Assembly (NCBI RefSeq): GCF_004339725.1
Contig: NZ_SMGK01000008.1
Coordinates: forward strand, 1 to 64,000
Source of the DNA: Acidipila rosea
Lineage (GTDB): Bacteria > Acidobacteriota > Terriglobia > Terriglobales > Acidobacteriaceae
Direction of reading: 5' to 3'
DNA: 64,000 nt
In this document: positions 16,368 through 25,292 of the stretch, piece after piece
Numbering within the stretch: the first letter of the stretch is position 1
Layout of the letters: every line of letters starts with the position of its first letter
Notes under the pieces: model-generated
Seen by the model: the letters and a program-made list of their open reading frames with translations, nothing else
The model's database searches: none
Told to the model about the DNA's origin: nothing
Program-made: the position numbers and the translations under genes

Positions 16368-17297
16368 CTATTCGTTACTCCGCTCTCTCAGAAATTCATG
16401 AACTTCGTCTCGTGTCGGCATAGAGTCGGTCCCAGGATGAGTTACAGAAAGCGCAGCTGCGGTGCAGGCAAACCGCGCCGCCTCCAGAGCCGTCCTGCCG
16501 TGCAGTAGTTCTGTTGCAAAAGCTCCATTGAATACGTCGCCCGCGCCCGTAGTGTCTGCGACGTTTACCCGCCAGGACGGAATTCGCTCAAGAATACCGC
16601 TGCTCGTGGCCAGAAGAGCCCCGCGCTCGCCAAGTTTCAATAGAACATTCTTTGCGCCCATCTCGAGCAGCGCCTCGACTTGCAGGTGGATGCCTTCATC
16701 GAAATTGTCGCCTATCGCAATCCCCGTAAGATGTCGCGCCTCGACTTCATTTGGAGTAACCCAGTCCGCCGCGTCGAGGATGCTGGATGTGAGGGACTGC
16801 GCTGGCGCAGGATCCAGCATTAGCGGAACCTTCGCGGCACTGGTTATTCTGCACAACGCCTCCAGCGTATCAAGTGGGGTTTCCAGCTGCGTAAGTACCA
16901 TACCGGCCGCTGCGATCACATCCTGATAGCTTTCCACATCTGAAGGACGCAATTCGTGGTTTGCGCCTGGAACCACTACGATGCTGTTCTCTCCTGACTT
17001 TATCTTGTGGATGACAGCAACCCCGCAGCTGCCGTCTATCTCGCTGATACCCGCGGTATCAACTCCCACGTCGTTCAGGTGTGCCAGCAGATTCGCCGAG
17101 AAAGGGTCTGTACCAATCTTTCCAATCATAGTGACAGGATGGCCAAGTCTGCCGATGGCGGCCGCTTGATTGCCACCTTTGCCGCCATGGAAAATTTCAA
17201 AACTGTTTCCGATGAGCGTTTCGCCCGGGGAGGGGTAGCGCTCTGCCGTCACAACAAGATCGATATTGAGGCTGCCAACCACTACGATAGGTTTCAT
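16368..17297 (-). CDS. rbsK: Ribokinase
   Basis: Phosphorylates D-ribose at O5 with ATP in the cytosol, a PfkB-family kinase of 309 residues. The N-terminal substrate motif is VVGSLNIDLVV, with the glycine-rich FHGGKGGNQAAAIGRLG near residue 37 (PfkB signature 1). The C-terminal signature DTTGAGDVFNGAFA near residue 245 carries the catalytic aspartate. The length and motifs match RbsK well; a deoxyribokinase or other sugar specificity cannot be excluded. It is cotranscribed with the exported nucleoside hydrolase, whose product ribose would be its substrate after uptake; no ribose transporter gene is in the window. Confidence 0.92.
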   Translation of the reverse strand: MKPIVVVGSLNIDLVVTAERYPSPGETLIGNSFEIFHGGKGGNQAAAIGRLGHPVTMIGKIGTDPFSANLLAHLNDVGVDTAGISEIDGSCGVAVIHKIKSGENSIVVVPGANHELRPSDVESYQDVIAAAGMVLTQLETPLDTLEALCRITSAAKVPLMLDPAPAQSLTSSILDAADWVTPNEVEARHLTGIAIGDNFDEGIHLQVEALLEMGAKNVLLKLGERGALLATSSGILERIPSWRVNVADTTGAGDVFNGAFATELLHGRTALEAARFACTAAALSVTHPGTDSMPTRDEVHEFLRERSNE

Positions 17298-17395
17298 CCT
17301 GTCTCATCGTAATTGGATTTCAGGCCAGCAGGTCGTCGCGTTCACCCAAAAGACCCGGTGCCACAGGATGAAATCAACCCGGATCCATTTCACAG

Positions 17396-19361
17396 CTACT
17401 GGTTGAGTAATCCAAACACCGCCACTCCGCTCGGAGTACCCACAAACACGCGGCCATTCGCTACGACCGGCGTGAGGAACTTGTTGCCTGTACCGAAGGC
17501 ATCGCGCCCATTCGAGGCCTGTGTGCTGTTATAGAGTTCGTTGCCAAGATTGGTTGCGTCGTAAGCATGCAATACTGCGGCGTCGCCGGTTCCACTCTCC
17601 AGCGCCCATACAATCCCGTTCTGCGTCCCATTGGCAGATACACTCGGCGTACTTCCAGGATAGGCGAAGCTTGTGCCGGACTGGCTCGTCGGCGATGTGC
17701 TCAGCATTGCATTATTGACGGTGTAAGCTCGCAGCACATCTCCCACGCCACCATAGAAAACCGTGTTGTTGAAGTATGCGGGACCAGACCATGCGCCATT
17801 TGGCAGCGCTCCGGGTAATTCCTGATAGAGATTGCTGTTGTTAGAAGCACTCTGGTTGAATTTGCCCAGATTGTCTCGATCGCCGACATAGATATTGCCA
17901 TCTTTGCCCGCTCCCACCACCAGATGACGAACCTTCCCGGCACTATCTTTTACATCTGGCAGCAGCATCGCTCCCCCCCGATCCAAGATCCCGATCCGCA
18001 GAGGATTCCGCGACCGTGTTATATGGCTCGAAGTAGTCGCTTACAGCTAGCTTGCTTGCAGTGCTTAACTTCAGCATTGCATTTCCGTAGTCATTCTGAC
18101 TGGGGAATCCATCGGCGGTGAATGTGCTGTCAAACGTGCCATTGGCAGCCAGCAGATAGATGTTTCCGCTGCTGTCCGCTGCCAGACCATAGCCGCTCAT
18201 CCAGATCGAGCCTTCACTTCCATTGGGTGTCAGGTTGAGTACCGCTGACTGATGAAGTGTGGCTTCGCTGTAGCCCATAATCCAGCCGGTATAAGGCTGG
18301 TTGTCGCAGTGACTCGTCCACCCCGTATAAATTGTCCCGTTGAGTAACAACAGGCCAGCGCGCTCAGCGTATTGGCCGGGGTCGAATACAACGCTACCAT
18401 TCTCGCTGTTGGCGCCCGTGCCTGGATAGGAAGCTGATATTTCGGTTGGGCTGCCTGTCAGCTCCGCACCAGTAGCCAGGTCAAGAGCGTTTAGTCGTTG
18501 ATGGTAGCTCCCGCTTCCGTCTTTGCTCATGCCGACCAGAAAGATAGCGCCGTGAGCTCCATAAGACCGGTCGATTACAGGGGTGGCCGTAATACCTATC
18601 TCGGGTGCTATCTGATTACAGCTTCTCGGGTCGCTCGGAGTTTCGCCCGACTGCAGGATTGAGGTCTTCCACACTTGCGCGCCCGTTGCCGCATTCAGTG
18701 CATAGACGCTGTCATGCTCTGTTGCCACGTAGAGTACGTTGGCGGTCGCACCTGACGGTAGCTTCAATCCACTGACGTAGAGCGGCTGTGCGTCCACTTT
18801 CCCATCTACTGGATATACCCCGAGCAGCCCGAAGGAAACTGCATTCACATTCGCAGGCGTTAGTGTGGTCTCCTGCGCGTTCAGGCCGTCACGAGCATTG
18901 TCATAGTGGTAGGTAGTTACATCTGTCCCGCCTGGTGACGGACTCGGTGCCGCTGAAGCAATCGTTAGACTTAGCGATGCAGTGTGCGTCAGGCTGCCGG
19001 AGGTCCCGGTCAGATGTGCGGTGCCACTACCAGCGATGGCGGACGCGGCTGCTGTGATAGTGATGGGTTGTGCAGCACCGGGAGAGAGTGTAATTGTTGA
19101 AGGTGTCGCCGTGAGACCTTGAGGCAGCCCGTCAATCGCGACGCTGACCGGTTTGTTAAAGCCGCTAAGAGAGGCGACTTCCACATTGATCTGGCCTGTA
19201 CCGCCAGCAGTGAGGGATAAACTTGCGGGGTTTGAAGCAAGGGAGAAGTCGCCCCGTGAGCTGCTGCAACCTGCCGTTGCGAAGACCGCGCCGATAGCGA
19301 ACAGCAGCCATCGCAATGCTTCTCTCAGCAGTGACCTCCGAGCATTCCGCTGAACTTGCAT
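17396..19361 (-). pseudogene. Quinoprotein-like beta-propeller lipoprotein, frameshifted
   Basis: Two overlapping minus-strand frames together make one protein of about 655 residues. From ATG 19361 it has a leader ending in a lipobox-like TAGC, an Ig-like domain (FSLASNPASLSLTAGGTG onward, about residues 35-125), then a PQQ-type propeller with VLYVATEHDSVYALNAATG. At residue about 465 the first frame reads DLGSGGSDAAA and stops at 17943; the other frame continues with GGAMLLPDVKDSAGKVRHL and GAGKDGNIYVGDRDN to 17396. The switch falls at a run of seven C (17973-17979 on the plus strand); six would restore DLGSGGAMLLPD. Sequencing error, decay or slippage are all possible. The Ig-plus-propeller layout is common in acidobacterial genomes; the ligand is unknown. 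Confidence 0.75.
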
Positions 19362-19776
19362 AGCCTGGTTCTTTCTTCCATTGGCAGGAATGCGAGATGA
19401 ACAGCAATCTTCTTTCAAAGCAAAAGTCATGGTCGACCCCAATAGACGGGTCAATAGTGAACATAGACGCACAACCCCAAGCATTTGGTTTGCTAGGGCA
19501 AGCTCTTTCCCGCAAAGATCGCGCAGAAGTGTATAGCCCGGGTTGCTATTTTCTGCTGTAAGGAACGAGATTATGTTCGATGAGGCATGGAAGATTAGGT
19601 CTTCGCGCAAGGAGAGAGCACCGAGCAATCCTAGGACACCGTTACACCTTTCGCGTGGAGTTTATGGACGAATGGCGAAGTAAGGAATCCATCCAAATTC
19701 GAAGAGATGCAAATGCCGTGTGGCGTCACCACATGAGATATGCCATACTGATGTCGCATCACCACAGGAGCGGTAG
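19362..19776. promoter_or_regulatory. Divergent gap with repeats upstream of padR
   Basis: No convincing gene lies in this 415-base gap between the minus-strand quinoprotein-like gene and the plus-strand padR. Close to padR are two direct repeats, CGTCACCACA at 19724-19733 and CATCACCACA at 19757-19766, exactly 33 bases apart (about three helical turns). A short palindrome, TGATG-TCG-CATCA, lies at 19749-19761, overlapping the second. AGGAG follows six bases before the padR ATG. PadR proteins usually repress their own promoter, so these are candidate operator elements; no promoter hexamers were identified. Confidence 0.3.
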
Positions 19777-20130
19777 ATGGGTGAATCCAAGCTCGATCTT
19801 CTACAGGGAACGATGGACATTATGGTCTTGCAGACACTGGAGACCATGGGGTCGCTTCATGGATATGGCATTGCGCGTCGCATTGAACAGGTAAGCGGGA
19901 ATGAAGTCCTGTTGAACCAGGGCACCATCTATGCCTCGCTGGTGCGATTGCAGCAGCGAGGCTGGATCGCGGCCAAATGGGGTACTTCGGATAATAATCG
20001 CAAGGCAAAGTTCTACTCCATCACACGCGGCGGCCAGAAGCAGTTGGCCAGAGACGCTGCGTATTGGCAGCGGCTGACAGAAGTAATGGGTCGAGTTCTC
20101 GCCATGCAGAGCGAAGGCGGCAAGCGATGA
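19777..20130 (+). CDS. PadR-family transcriptional regulator
   Basis: A 117-residue winged-helix repressor. The family start LDLLQGTMDIMVLQTLE, the HTH with HGYGIARRIEQ, and the wing region LNQGTIYASLVRLQQRGWI near residue 45 are all present; the C-terminal helix supplies dimerisation. AGGAG lies upstream at good spacing. Its stop overlaps the start of the permease gene (ATGA at 20127-20130), so the two are translationally coupled. In acidobacteria a PadR protein next to an ADOP permease is a recurrent pair, and it presumably represses the permease; the signal is unknown. Confidence 0.93.
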   Translation: MGESKLDLLQGTMDIMVLQTLETMGSLHGYGIARRIEQVSGNEVLLNQGTIYASLVRLQQRGWIAAKWGTSDNNRKAKFYSITRGGQKQLARDAAYWQRLTEVMGRVLAMQSEGGKR

Positions 20131-22778
20131 AACATTCCCTGCAGGAAACCTTCAATCGCATTCGCTCTTTCTTTCGTGAGGCTCCTCTTGATCGCGAGCT
20201 CAACGAAGAAATGGCGGCGCATCTGGAGATGGCAGAGGAAGAAAATCTGCGACACGGTATGTCTGAGGATGAGGCACGTCGCCAGGCGCGTATACAGTTT
20301 GGCGGCGTTCAGCAGGCGCGCGAGCGGCACCGTGAATCACGTGGTCTGCCCGCGCTTGATGTAATGATGCAGGACCTGCGCTTCACCTTCCGAACATTAT
20401 CGCGGGAACGCGGCTTCGCTTTCATTGCCATGCTGATTCTGGCACTCGGCATTGGCGCCAATATTGCTGTCTTCAGCATAGTCAACACGATTCTGCTACG
20501 TCCTCTACCGTTTCCCGCTTCGCAGCAGCTTGTGCGGATTGTTGAGAAGAATCCAACAGCCGGCGAATCCAGTAAAACGTACACCGCTGATGCCACGCAG
20601 GACTTTCAGCAACAGAACCACTCTTTCCAGTCAGTCAGCGGCTACTTCGCATTCAGCGGCCCTGACAATGTCAAGCTTATTGGAAAGGGCCAGCCGATGC
20701 CTGCCACGGGAATTCTCGTTACGCAAGGCTTCTTTGAAACACTCGGAGTCCGACCTGCGGCCGGGCGGCTGTTCCGATCTGAAGAATTCGTGCAGCACTC
20801 GCGGCCTGCGGTCCTCCTAAGCTACCCCTTCTGGAAGCGGCAGTTCCGTGGAGACCGCAGCATCGTTGGAAAGACGATTAATCTGAGCGACACGTCCTTC
20901 ACCGTAGTCGGAGTCCTTCCCGACACCTTCGATTTCGGTTCGGTCTTCTCGCCGGGAACGAAGACGGATATGTTCATCCCGTACATCATGGATGATTTTC
21001 GTGAAGACGGGAACGACTTAGCGTTGATTGGCCGCCTCAAGCCGGGAGTAAGCTTAGCGCAAGCGCAGAAGGAAGCCGACCTGCTCTTTCCCCAGTTTTA
21101 TTTCGCGCACAAGCACCCGGAGTTCGGAAAAGGCTACACCGCCCAGCTCACTGGACTCAAAGAATACGTCAGCGGCAAGTTGCGGCGGTCGCTGATCGTG
21201 CTTTGGTGTGCGGTAGGTCTTATTCTGTTGATTGTCTGCGTCAATCTCTCGAACCTGTTGCTGGCCCGCGCAGCCGCGCGGAGTAAAGAATTTGCAATGC
21301 GCAGCGCCTTGGGCGCAACACGTGGCCGGCTTGTGCGCCAACTGCTCACAGAGAGCTTGGTGCTCGCCATCGCAGGGGCAGTTCTGGGGCTGGGACTTGC
21401 TCAGACCGTCCTTACCTATCTCGCTCATCAGGGAGCCATCGCTCTACCACTACTGAGCACGGTGCGCATCGATGGAGTGGTGCTGGCCTGGACGGTATTG
21501 ATAGCGGTTGCAGCAGCTGTTCTCTTCGGCCTGGCTGCGGGGCTTCGCGGGTCGGCCTGGAATCTTCAGGAGGCTCTAAAGGACGGCGGACACGGCGCTG
21601 GTGAGGGCAGAAGGCATGGCCGTATGCGCTCCACGCTGGTGATCACGGAGATAGGGCTGGCTTGTGTACTCTTGGTCGGCGCGGGGCTGCTGCTGCGTAG
21701 CTTCCTGCGTGTTCTGGACGTGGACCTGGGCTTCGAGCCCAGCCATGCGGCTGCTGTCAGCGTCGATTACGACGATGGCGGAAACGCAGCAAAACGAGCT
21801 GCAATATGGCAGGAAGTTGTCCGCCGCGCTTCAATGATTCCAGGCGTTCAAGCTGCAGGCATATCGGACAACCTGCCCATGAGCCGCAACCGAAGCTGGG
21901 GGATTGCGGCGAAAGGCGCACAGAATCCCACTCGTGCCGATTTCGTTGACGCATTTGTCTACGTTGTCTCGCCCGGCTATCTGAAGGCGATGGGGATGCG
22001 TCTGATCCAAGGTCGCGATATCAGTTGGGATGACATCGTAAATAATCGCAACGTAGTCATCCTCAACCAGAAGGTAGCCCGAAGGCTATGGCCGGGCCAA
22101 AGCCCCATTGGCCGCATTGTCAATGTCGGCGGAGCGCAGACAGAAGTGATTGGTGTGCTCGAAGACGTCCACGAAAGCAGCGCGGAAGATCACGCGGGAG
22201 CGCAAATGTATCTGCCTTCCACAAAGCAATTCGGGCCGGAAGGTGCCTATCTCGTCGTTCGTTCCAGCCTGCCTCCAGCCACGCTGGCCATGAGCGTTAT
22301 GAAAACGTTGCGGGAGATCAACCCTGGACAACCGGCTACGGAATTCAAGCCCGTGCAGGAGTTGGTGGATCATGCCACGTCCCCACGACGTTTCTTTGTG
22401 CTACTGGTTGGTATCTTTGCAGGATTGGGACTGCTTCTGGCTTCGTTGGGAATCTACGGCGTCATCTCCTACTCCGTCACGCGGCAGACGCAGGAGATTG
22501 GCATACGGATGGCGCTCGGTGCATCGCAAACTCGTGTGCAGCTCGAGGTGATCTCCACGACGCTGCGGCTTGCGCTGATCGGCATTGCTTTCGGAGTCGT
22601 CGCTTCGCTCGCGGTCGCGCGCCTGATTGCTTCTCTCCTGTTCCACACTGCGCCATCGGACCCGTTGGCCTTTGTTGGGACGATAGTCCTGCTGGGAGGG
22701 CTTGCATTGTTTGCGGGCTATCTCCCGGCGCGAAGAGCCTCGAAAATCGATCCAATGGTTGCGCTGCGGACAAACTGA
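20127..22778 (+). CDS. ADOP-type ABC transporter permease (MacB/FtsX-like)
   Basis: An 883-residue membrane protein of the acidobacterial duplicated-orphaned-permease type. An N-terminal cytoplasmic segment (LDRELNEEMAAHLEMAEEENL, residues about 22-42) is followed by the first membrane helix of a MacB-like periplasmic core (LALGIGANIAVFSIVNTILLRP near residue 115), a three-helix FtsX block (EFAMRSALGATRGRLVRQLL near residue 390), then a second core and FtsX block (QEIGIRMALGASQTRV near residue 790), ending DPMVALRTN. I chose ATG 20127, which overlaps the padR stop; the earlier frame start at 20064 lies inside padR. No ATPase gene is adjacent, as is usual for this group. Transported substrate is unknown. 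Confidence 0.9.
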   Translation: MKHSLQETFNRIRSFFREAPLDRELNEEMAAHLEMAEEENLRHGMSEDEARRQARIQFGGVQQARERHRESRGLPALDVMMQDLRFTFRTLSRERGFAFIAMLILALGIGANIAVFSIVNTILLRPLPFPASQQLVRIVEKNPTAGESSKTYTADATQDFQQQNHSFQSVSGYFAFSGPDNVKLIGKGQPMPATGILVTQGFFETLGVRPAAGRLFRSEEFVQHSRPAVLLSYPFWKRQFRGDRSIVGKTINLSDTSFTVVGVLPDTFDFGSVFSPGTKTDMFIPYIMDDFREDGNDLALIGRLKPGVSLAQAQKEADLLFPQFYFAHKHPEFGKGYTAQLTGLKEYVSGKLRRSLIVLWCAVGLILLIVCVNLSNLLLARAAARSKEFAMRSALGATRGRLVRQLLTESLVLAIAGAVLGLGLAQTVLTYLAHQGAIALPLLSTVRIDGVVLAWTVLIAVAAAVLFGLAAGLRGSAWNLQEALKDGGHGAGEGRRHGRMRSTLVITEIGLACVLLVGAGLLLRSFLRVLDVDLGFEPSHAAAVSVDYDDGGNAAKRAAIWQEVVRRASMIPGVQAAGISDNLPMSRNRSWGIAAKGAQNPTRADFVDAFVYVVSPGYLKAMGMRLIQGRDISWDDIVNNRNVVILNQKVARRLWPGQSPIGRIVNVGGAQTEVIGVLEDVHESSAEDHAGAQMYLPSTKQFGPEGAYLVVRSSLPPATLAMSVMKTLREINPGQPATEFKPVQELVDHATSPRRFFVLLVGIFAGLGLLLASLGIYGVISYSVTRQTQEIGIRMALGASQTRVQLEVISTTLRLALIGIAFGVVASLAVARLIASLLFHTAPSDPLAFVGTIVLLGGLALFAGYLPARRASKIDPMVALRTN

Positions 22779-22988
22779 AATTGAAACGCCTCGCTTTTCC
22801 GCGCGCCACTGCTGTGGCGCGCGAGCAGCGTGTGTCGGCCGACATCGGCGTAGTGGCAATCGCTTGCCGGTTGCGCGCGTCTCCGTTTGTCTCGGAGTCG
22901 CTGAATCTGAAGGAAGAATCTATCCTGAATAGGAGCTTCCCTCTGGAACGGCGACCGAAAACGCTAGCGTGCCGCATCGCTTCTTTCC
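22779..22988. other. Convergent gap with a perfect hairpin
   Basis: A 210-base gap between the convergent permease and hyf-cluster ends, with no gene seen. It contains a perfect ten-base inverted repeat at 22800-22823, CGCGCGCCAC-TGCT-GTGGCGCGCG, 21 bases after the permease stop. No T-run follows on either strand, so it is a possible transcription stop or RNA-stabilising hairpin rather than a textbook terminator. Confidence 0.45.
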
Positions 22989-23213
22989 TCAATGCACCCC
23001 GGGACCGTGCGATGCGTCTTGCTCTTTCGCGAGCTTCTTCCTCGCCTTTGGTAAGAGTTGTAAATATCGTTCTGACTTTTCCTCGCGTAGCGAATCTTCC
23101 AGCGCCTTGCGATACCCGCCGGTATAAATCGAATACATCACCGCTAGTGCGCAGCCCACGCCGAAGCCAAAGCCCATGAAGAATCCGATGACGCTGATCC
23201 ATAGAGGGTCCAT
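22989..23213 (-). CDS. Small membrane protein at the end of the hyf-like operon
   Basis: A 74-residue protein with one N-terminal hydrophobic segment (ISVIGFFMGFGFGVGCALAV, residues 6-25) and a charged C-terminal tail rich in Lys, Arg and Glu, so an N-terminally anchored cytoplasmic tail is likely. I chose ATG 23213, one base after the hyfI stop (TGATATG); a TTG at 23225 would add four residues and overlap hyfI. It is not one of the standard hydrogenase-4 subunits and I do not recognise a family. Tight coupling to hyfI suggests an accessory or extra membrane subunit of the complex. Confidence 0.6.
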   Translation of the reverse strand: MDPLWISVIGFFMGFGFGVGCALAVMYSIYTGGYRKALEDSLREEKSERYLQLLPKARKKLAKEQDASHGPGVH

Positions 23214-23214
23214 A

Positions 23215-23733
23215 TCAGGCTTCAACGATCGCAGATCGCACGGTTTCGAAAATACCCGCCAGGATCGCCGCCGGAGCAGGCGGACAACCCGGGATAGTAT
23301 GGTTAACCGGGATGACGTTCGCTATGCTGCCGCGGCTGGCGTAACTTCTGACAAAAATACCTCCGCAGGCTCCGCAATCTCCAATGGCAACAACAAGTTT
23401 AGGGTCGGGGACAGCAGCATAGGTGCGCTTGAGCGCTTCCTCCATGTTGGCGGAGACAGGGCCAGTGACGAGCAACAAGTCAGCGTGTCGGGGACTGGCG
23501 ACAAATTGGATTCCCGTGCCTTCCAGGTTGTAGTACGGATTATGGAGCGCCTGGATCTCTAGCTCGCAGCCATTGCATGAGCCAGCATCCACATGGCGGA
23601 TACAGAGCGCACGTCCGAGAATATTCCAGAGATCGGTCTGCAATGTTCTGACCGCGCTCGACGCTTGAGTAGAAGCCTGAGAGGGTTCTGTCAATATGCC
23701 TGTGCGCACCATACGTGAAAGCACATCGAACAC
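23215..23733 (-). CDS. hyfI: HyfI/NuoB-like iron-sulfur subunit of an Ehr-type complex
   Basis: A 172-residue homologue of the hydrogenase small subunit and of complex I NuoB. It keeps the four ligands of the proximal 4Fe-4S cluster: C53 and C56 in GSCNGCELE, C120 in IGDCGACGG, and C150 in IPGCPPAP. The N-terminal ~35 residues form a probable amphipathic membrane-peripheral region. The start is GTG at 23733, nine bases after the hyfG stop. Because the partner large subunit has lost its nickel ligands, the cluster should still carry electrons but to or from something other than a NiFe site, for example a quinone. That last point is inference. Confidence 0.9.
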   Translation of the reverse strand: MFDVLSRMVRTGILTEPSQASTQASSAVRTLQTDLWNILGRALCIRHVDAGSCNGCELEIQALHNPYYNLEGTGIQFVASPRHADLLLVTGPVSANMEEALKRTYAAVPDPKLVVAIGDCGACGGIFVRSYASRGSIANVIPVNHTIPGCPPAPAAILAGIFETVRSAIVEA

Positions 23734-23742
23734 AAGTCACCA

Positions 23743-25290
23743 TTACCCGTCTTGTCCGCTGTAGGACAGGTTGAAAGATTTGTTGATTAACGGAAAATCA
23801 GGCACGATGTTTCCGAGGATGGCGTATTCAAGCAGTGGCCAGTTCTGCCAGGAGGGATCATGCGCGTGGCAACGCCGAATGCCGCCATCGACGCCTGTCT
23901 CAAGCGCTATCATCACTGGGCCGCGCCACCCCTCAATCAGACCAATCCCAAGTGTGTTTGGCTTTGCAAGAGGAACGGCTGCTAGCACAGGCCCTGAGGA
24001 TAGATTTTCCAGAAGCGCGCGGCATAGCCGCAAAGATTCGAAGATCTCATCAAACCGTATTTGCACCCGAGCAGCGACGTCCCCATAAGTTCGCGTGACA
24101 GTTTTGGGGGAGAGCTGGTCGTAAGGCGTCCACGGGTGGTCCGTACGCAGATCGCAGGCAATGCCCGATGCACGTCCGGCTAGTCCAATCGCGCCGAGTT
24201 TCTGAGCCAGGTCATGCTCCAAACGCCCAGCTTCGCGAAACCGGTCCTGAACTCCGGCATGCTCGTCATAGATGGAACGCAGGCCAGCGACTTCCTCCTC
24301 CAAAACCAGATACTGATTTAAAAGCAGACCAGTGCATCGCTCGGGTAGATCGACTGCGACTCCTCCAGGCACGATGTAGTCCATCAAATAGCGCGCGCTG
24401 AACGCATCTGAATTGCTACGCAGTAGATCTTCTTTGAGGCGTGAGAACTGCGTGAGACCGAAGGCGAATCCAGCATCGTTGCCTAGTGCGCCGAGGTCGC
24501 CTAAATGGTTGGCGAGGCGCTCATGCTCAAGCGCCAGGGCTCGCAGTACGATTGCTCGCTGAGGGCAGCTTATAGAAGTGATGGATTCAAGAGCCGAGCA
24601 ATAGGCCCAGGAAAACGCGACCGCGGAATCCCCCGATACTCGCGCTGCGAGCCTGTGGCCTTCTTGTTGTGGAAGACTCTCAAAGAGTTTCGCAACACCC
24701 TTGTGTGTGTAACCTAGCCGTGTCTCCAGGCGCAATACCTTCTCGCCTACCACTGAGAAGCGAAAATGCCCCGGCTCGATAGTTCCCGCATGGACCGGAC
24801 CTACAGCGATCTCATGGACGCCATCGCCTTCTACCGCAACGAACGGATAAGGTTCGGATACGATCGGATAAGGTTGGTTGCCGTCGGTATCCCGCCGCAG
24901 GGGGAACAATTTCTCGGGCCAGCCTCCATGGCGAAGCCAGTCGCGCGTGTCCATTTCTTCGGCCGAAATCCCAAGCAAGTCATATACAGCCCGCTGCATA
25001 CGCGACGCGACCGGGAACAGGAACGCGATACCGGGATAGGCAGGCGCCGTCGTATCTGCAATGGCGTGCTCAACCACCATTACGCTTGTGGGCAATAGGT
25101 AGGCAGCATAGATGCAAAAAGTTCCGTTACGATCACGATCATCTGCTCCCCACAGACTGAGAAGACTGGCGCCGGAATCGCGGAAGAACCCGGCTGTCTG
25201 GAGCCACTGTTCCCGGTCCACAGACAGAAGATGGCTCTCGACGTTTGAGGGTAATCTGGTTCGTCGATCTTCGAAAAAGTCAGGTGGCAT
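23743..25290 (-). CDS. hyfG: HyfG/HycE-like large subunit (NuoCD fusion) without nickel ligands
   Basis: A 515-residue fusion of a NuoC-like domain (about residues 1-125, with DLLGISAEEM near 104) and a NuoD/hydrogenase-large-subunit domain. The large-subunit core is clear: GPVHAGTIEPGHFRF near 164-178 and LETRLGYTHKG near 188-198. In NiFe enzymes the next motif is CxxC; here it reads RVSGDS, giving S219 and S222. The C-terminal DPCxxC is DPSWQN, giving S480 and N483. All four nickel-binding cysteines are thus absent, so it is not a functional hydrogenase. ATG 25290 follows GGGGGA and lies two bases after the hyfF stop. It matches the described energy-converting hydrogenase-related (Ehr) proteins. 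Confidence 0.9.
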   Translation of the reverse strand: MPPDFFEDRRTRLPSNVESHLLSVDREQWLQTAGFFRDSGASLLSLWGADDRDRNGTFCIYAAYLLPTSVMVVEHAIADTTAPAYPGIAFLFPVASRMQRAVYDLLGISAEEMDTRDWLRHGGWPEKLFPLRRDTDGNQPYPIVSEPYPFVAVEGDGVHEIAVGPVHAGTIEPGHFRFSVVGEKVLRLETRLGYTHKGVAKLFESLPQQEGHRLAARVSGDSAVAFSWAYCSALESITSISCPQRAIVLRALALEHERLANHLGDLGALGNDAGFAFGLTQFSRLKEDLLRSNSDAFSARYLMDYIVPGGVAVDLPERCTGLLLNQYLVLEEEVAGLRSIYDEHAGVQDRFREAGRLEHDLAQKLGAIGLAGRASGIACDLRTDHPWTPYDQLSPKTVTRTYGDVAARVQIRFDEIFESLRLCRALLENLSSGPVLAAVPLAKPNTLGIGLIEGWRGPVMIALETGVDGGIRRCHAHDPSWQNWPLLEYAILGNIVPDFPLINKSFNLSYSGQDG

Positions 25291-25292
25291 CG

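Noticed and set aside
22800..22823. Intrinsic terminator after the ADOP permease
   Set aside because: The stem is perfect, but no T-run follows on either strand, so only a hairpin is claimed.
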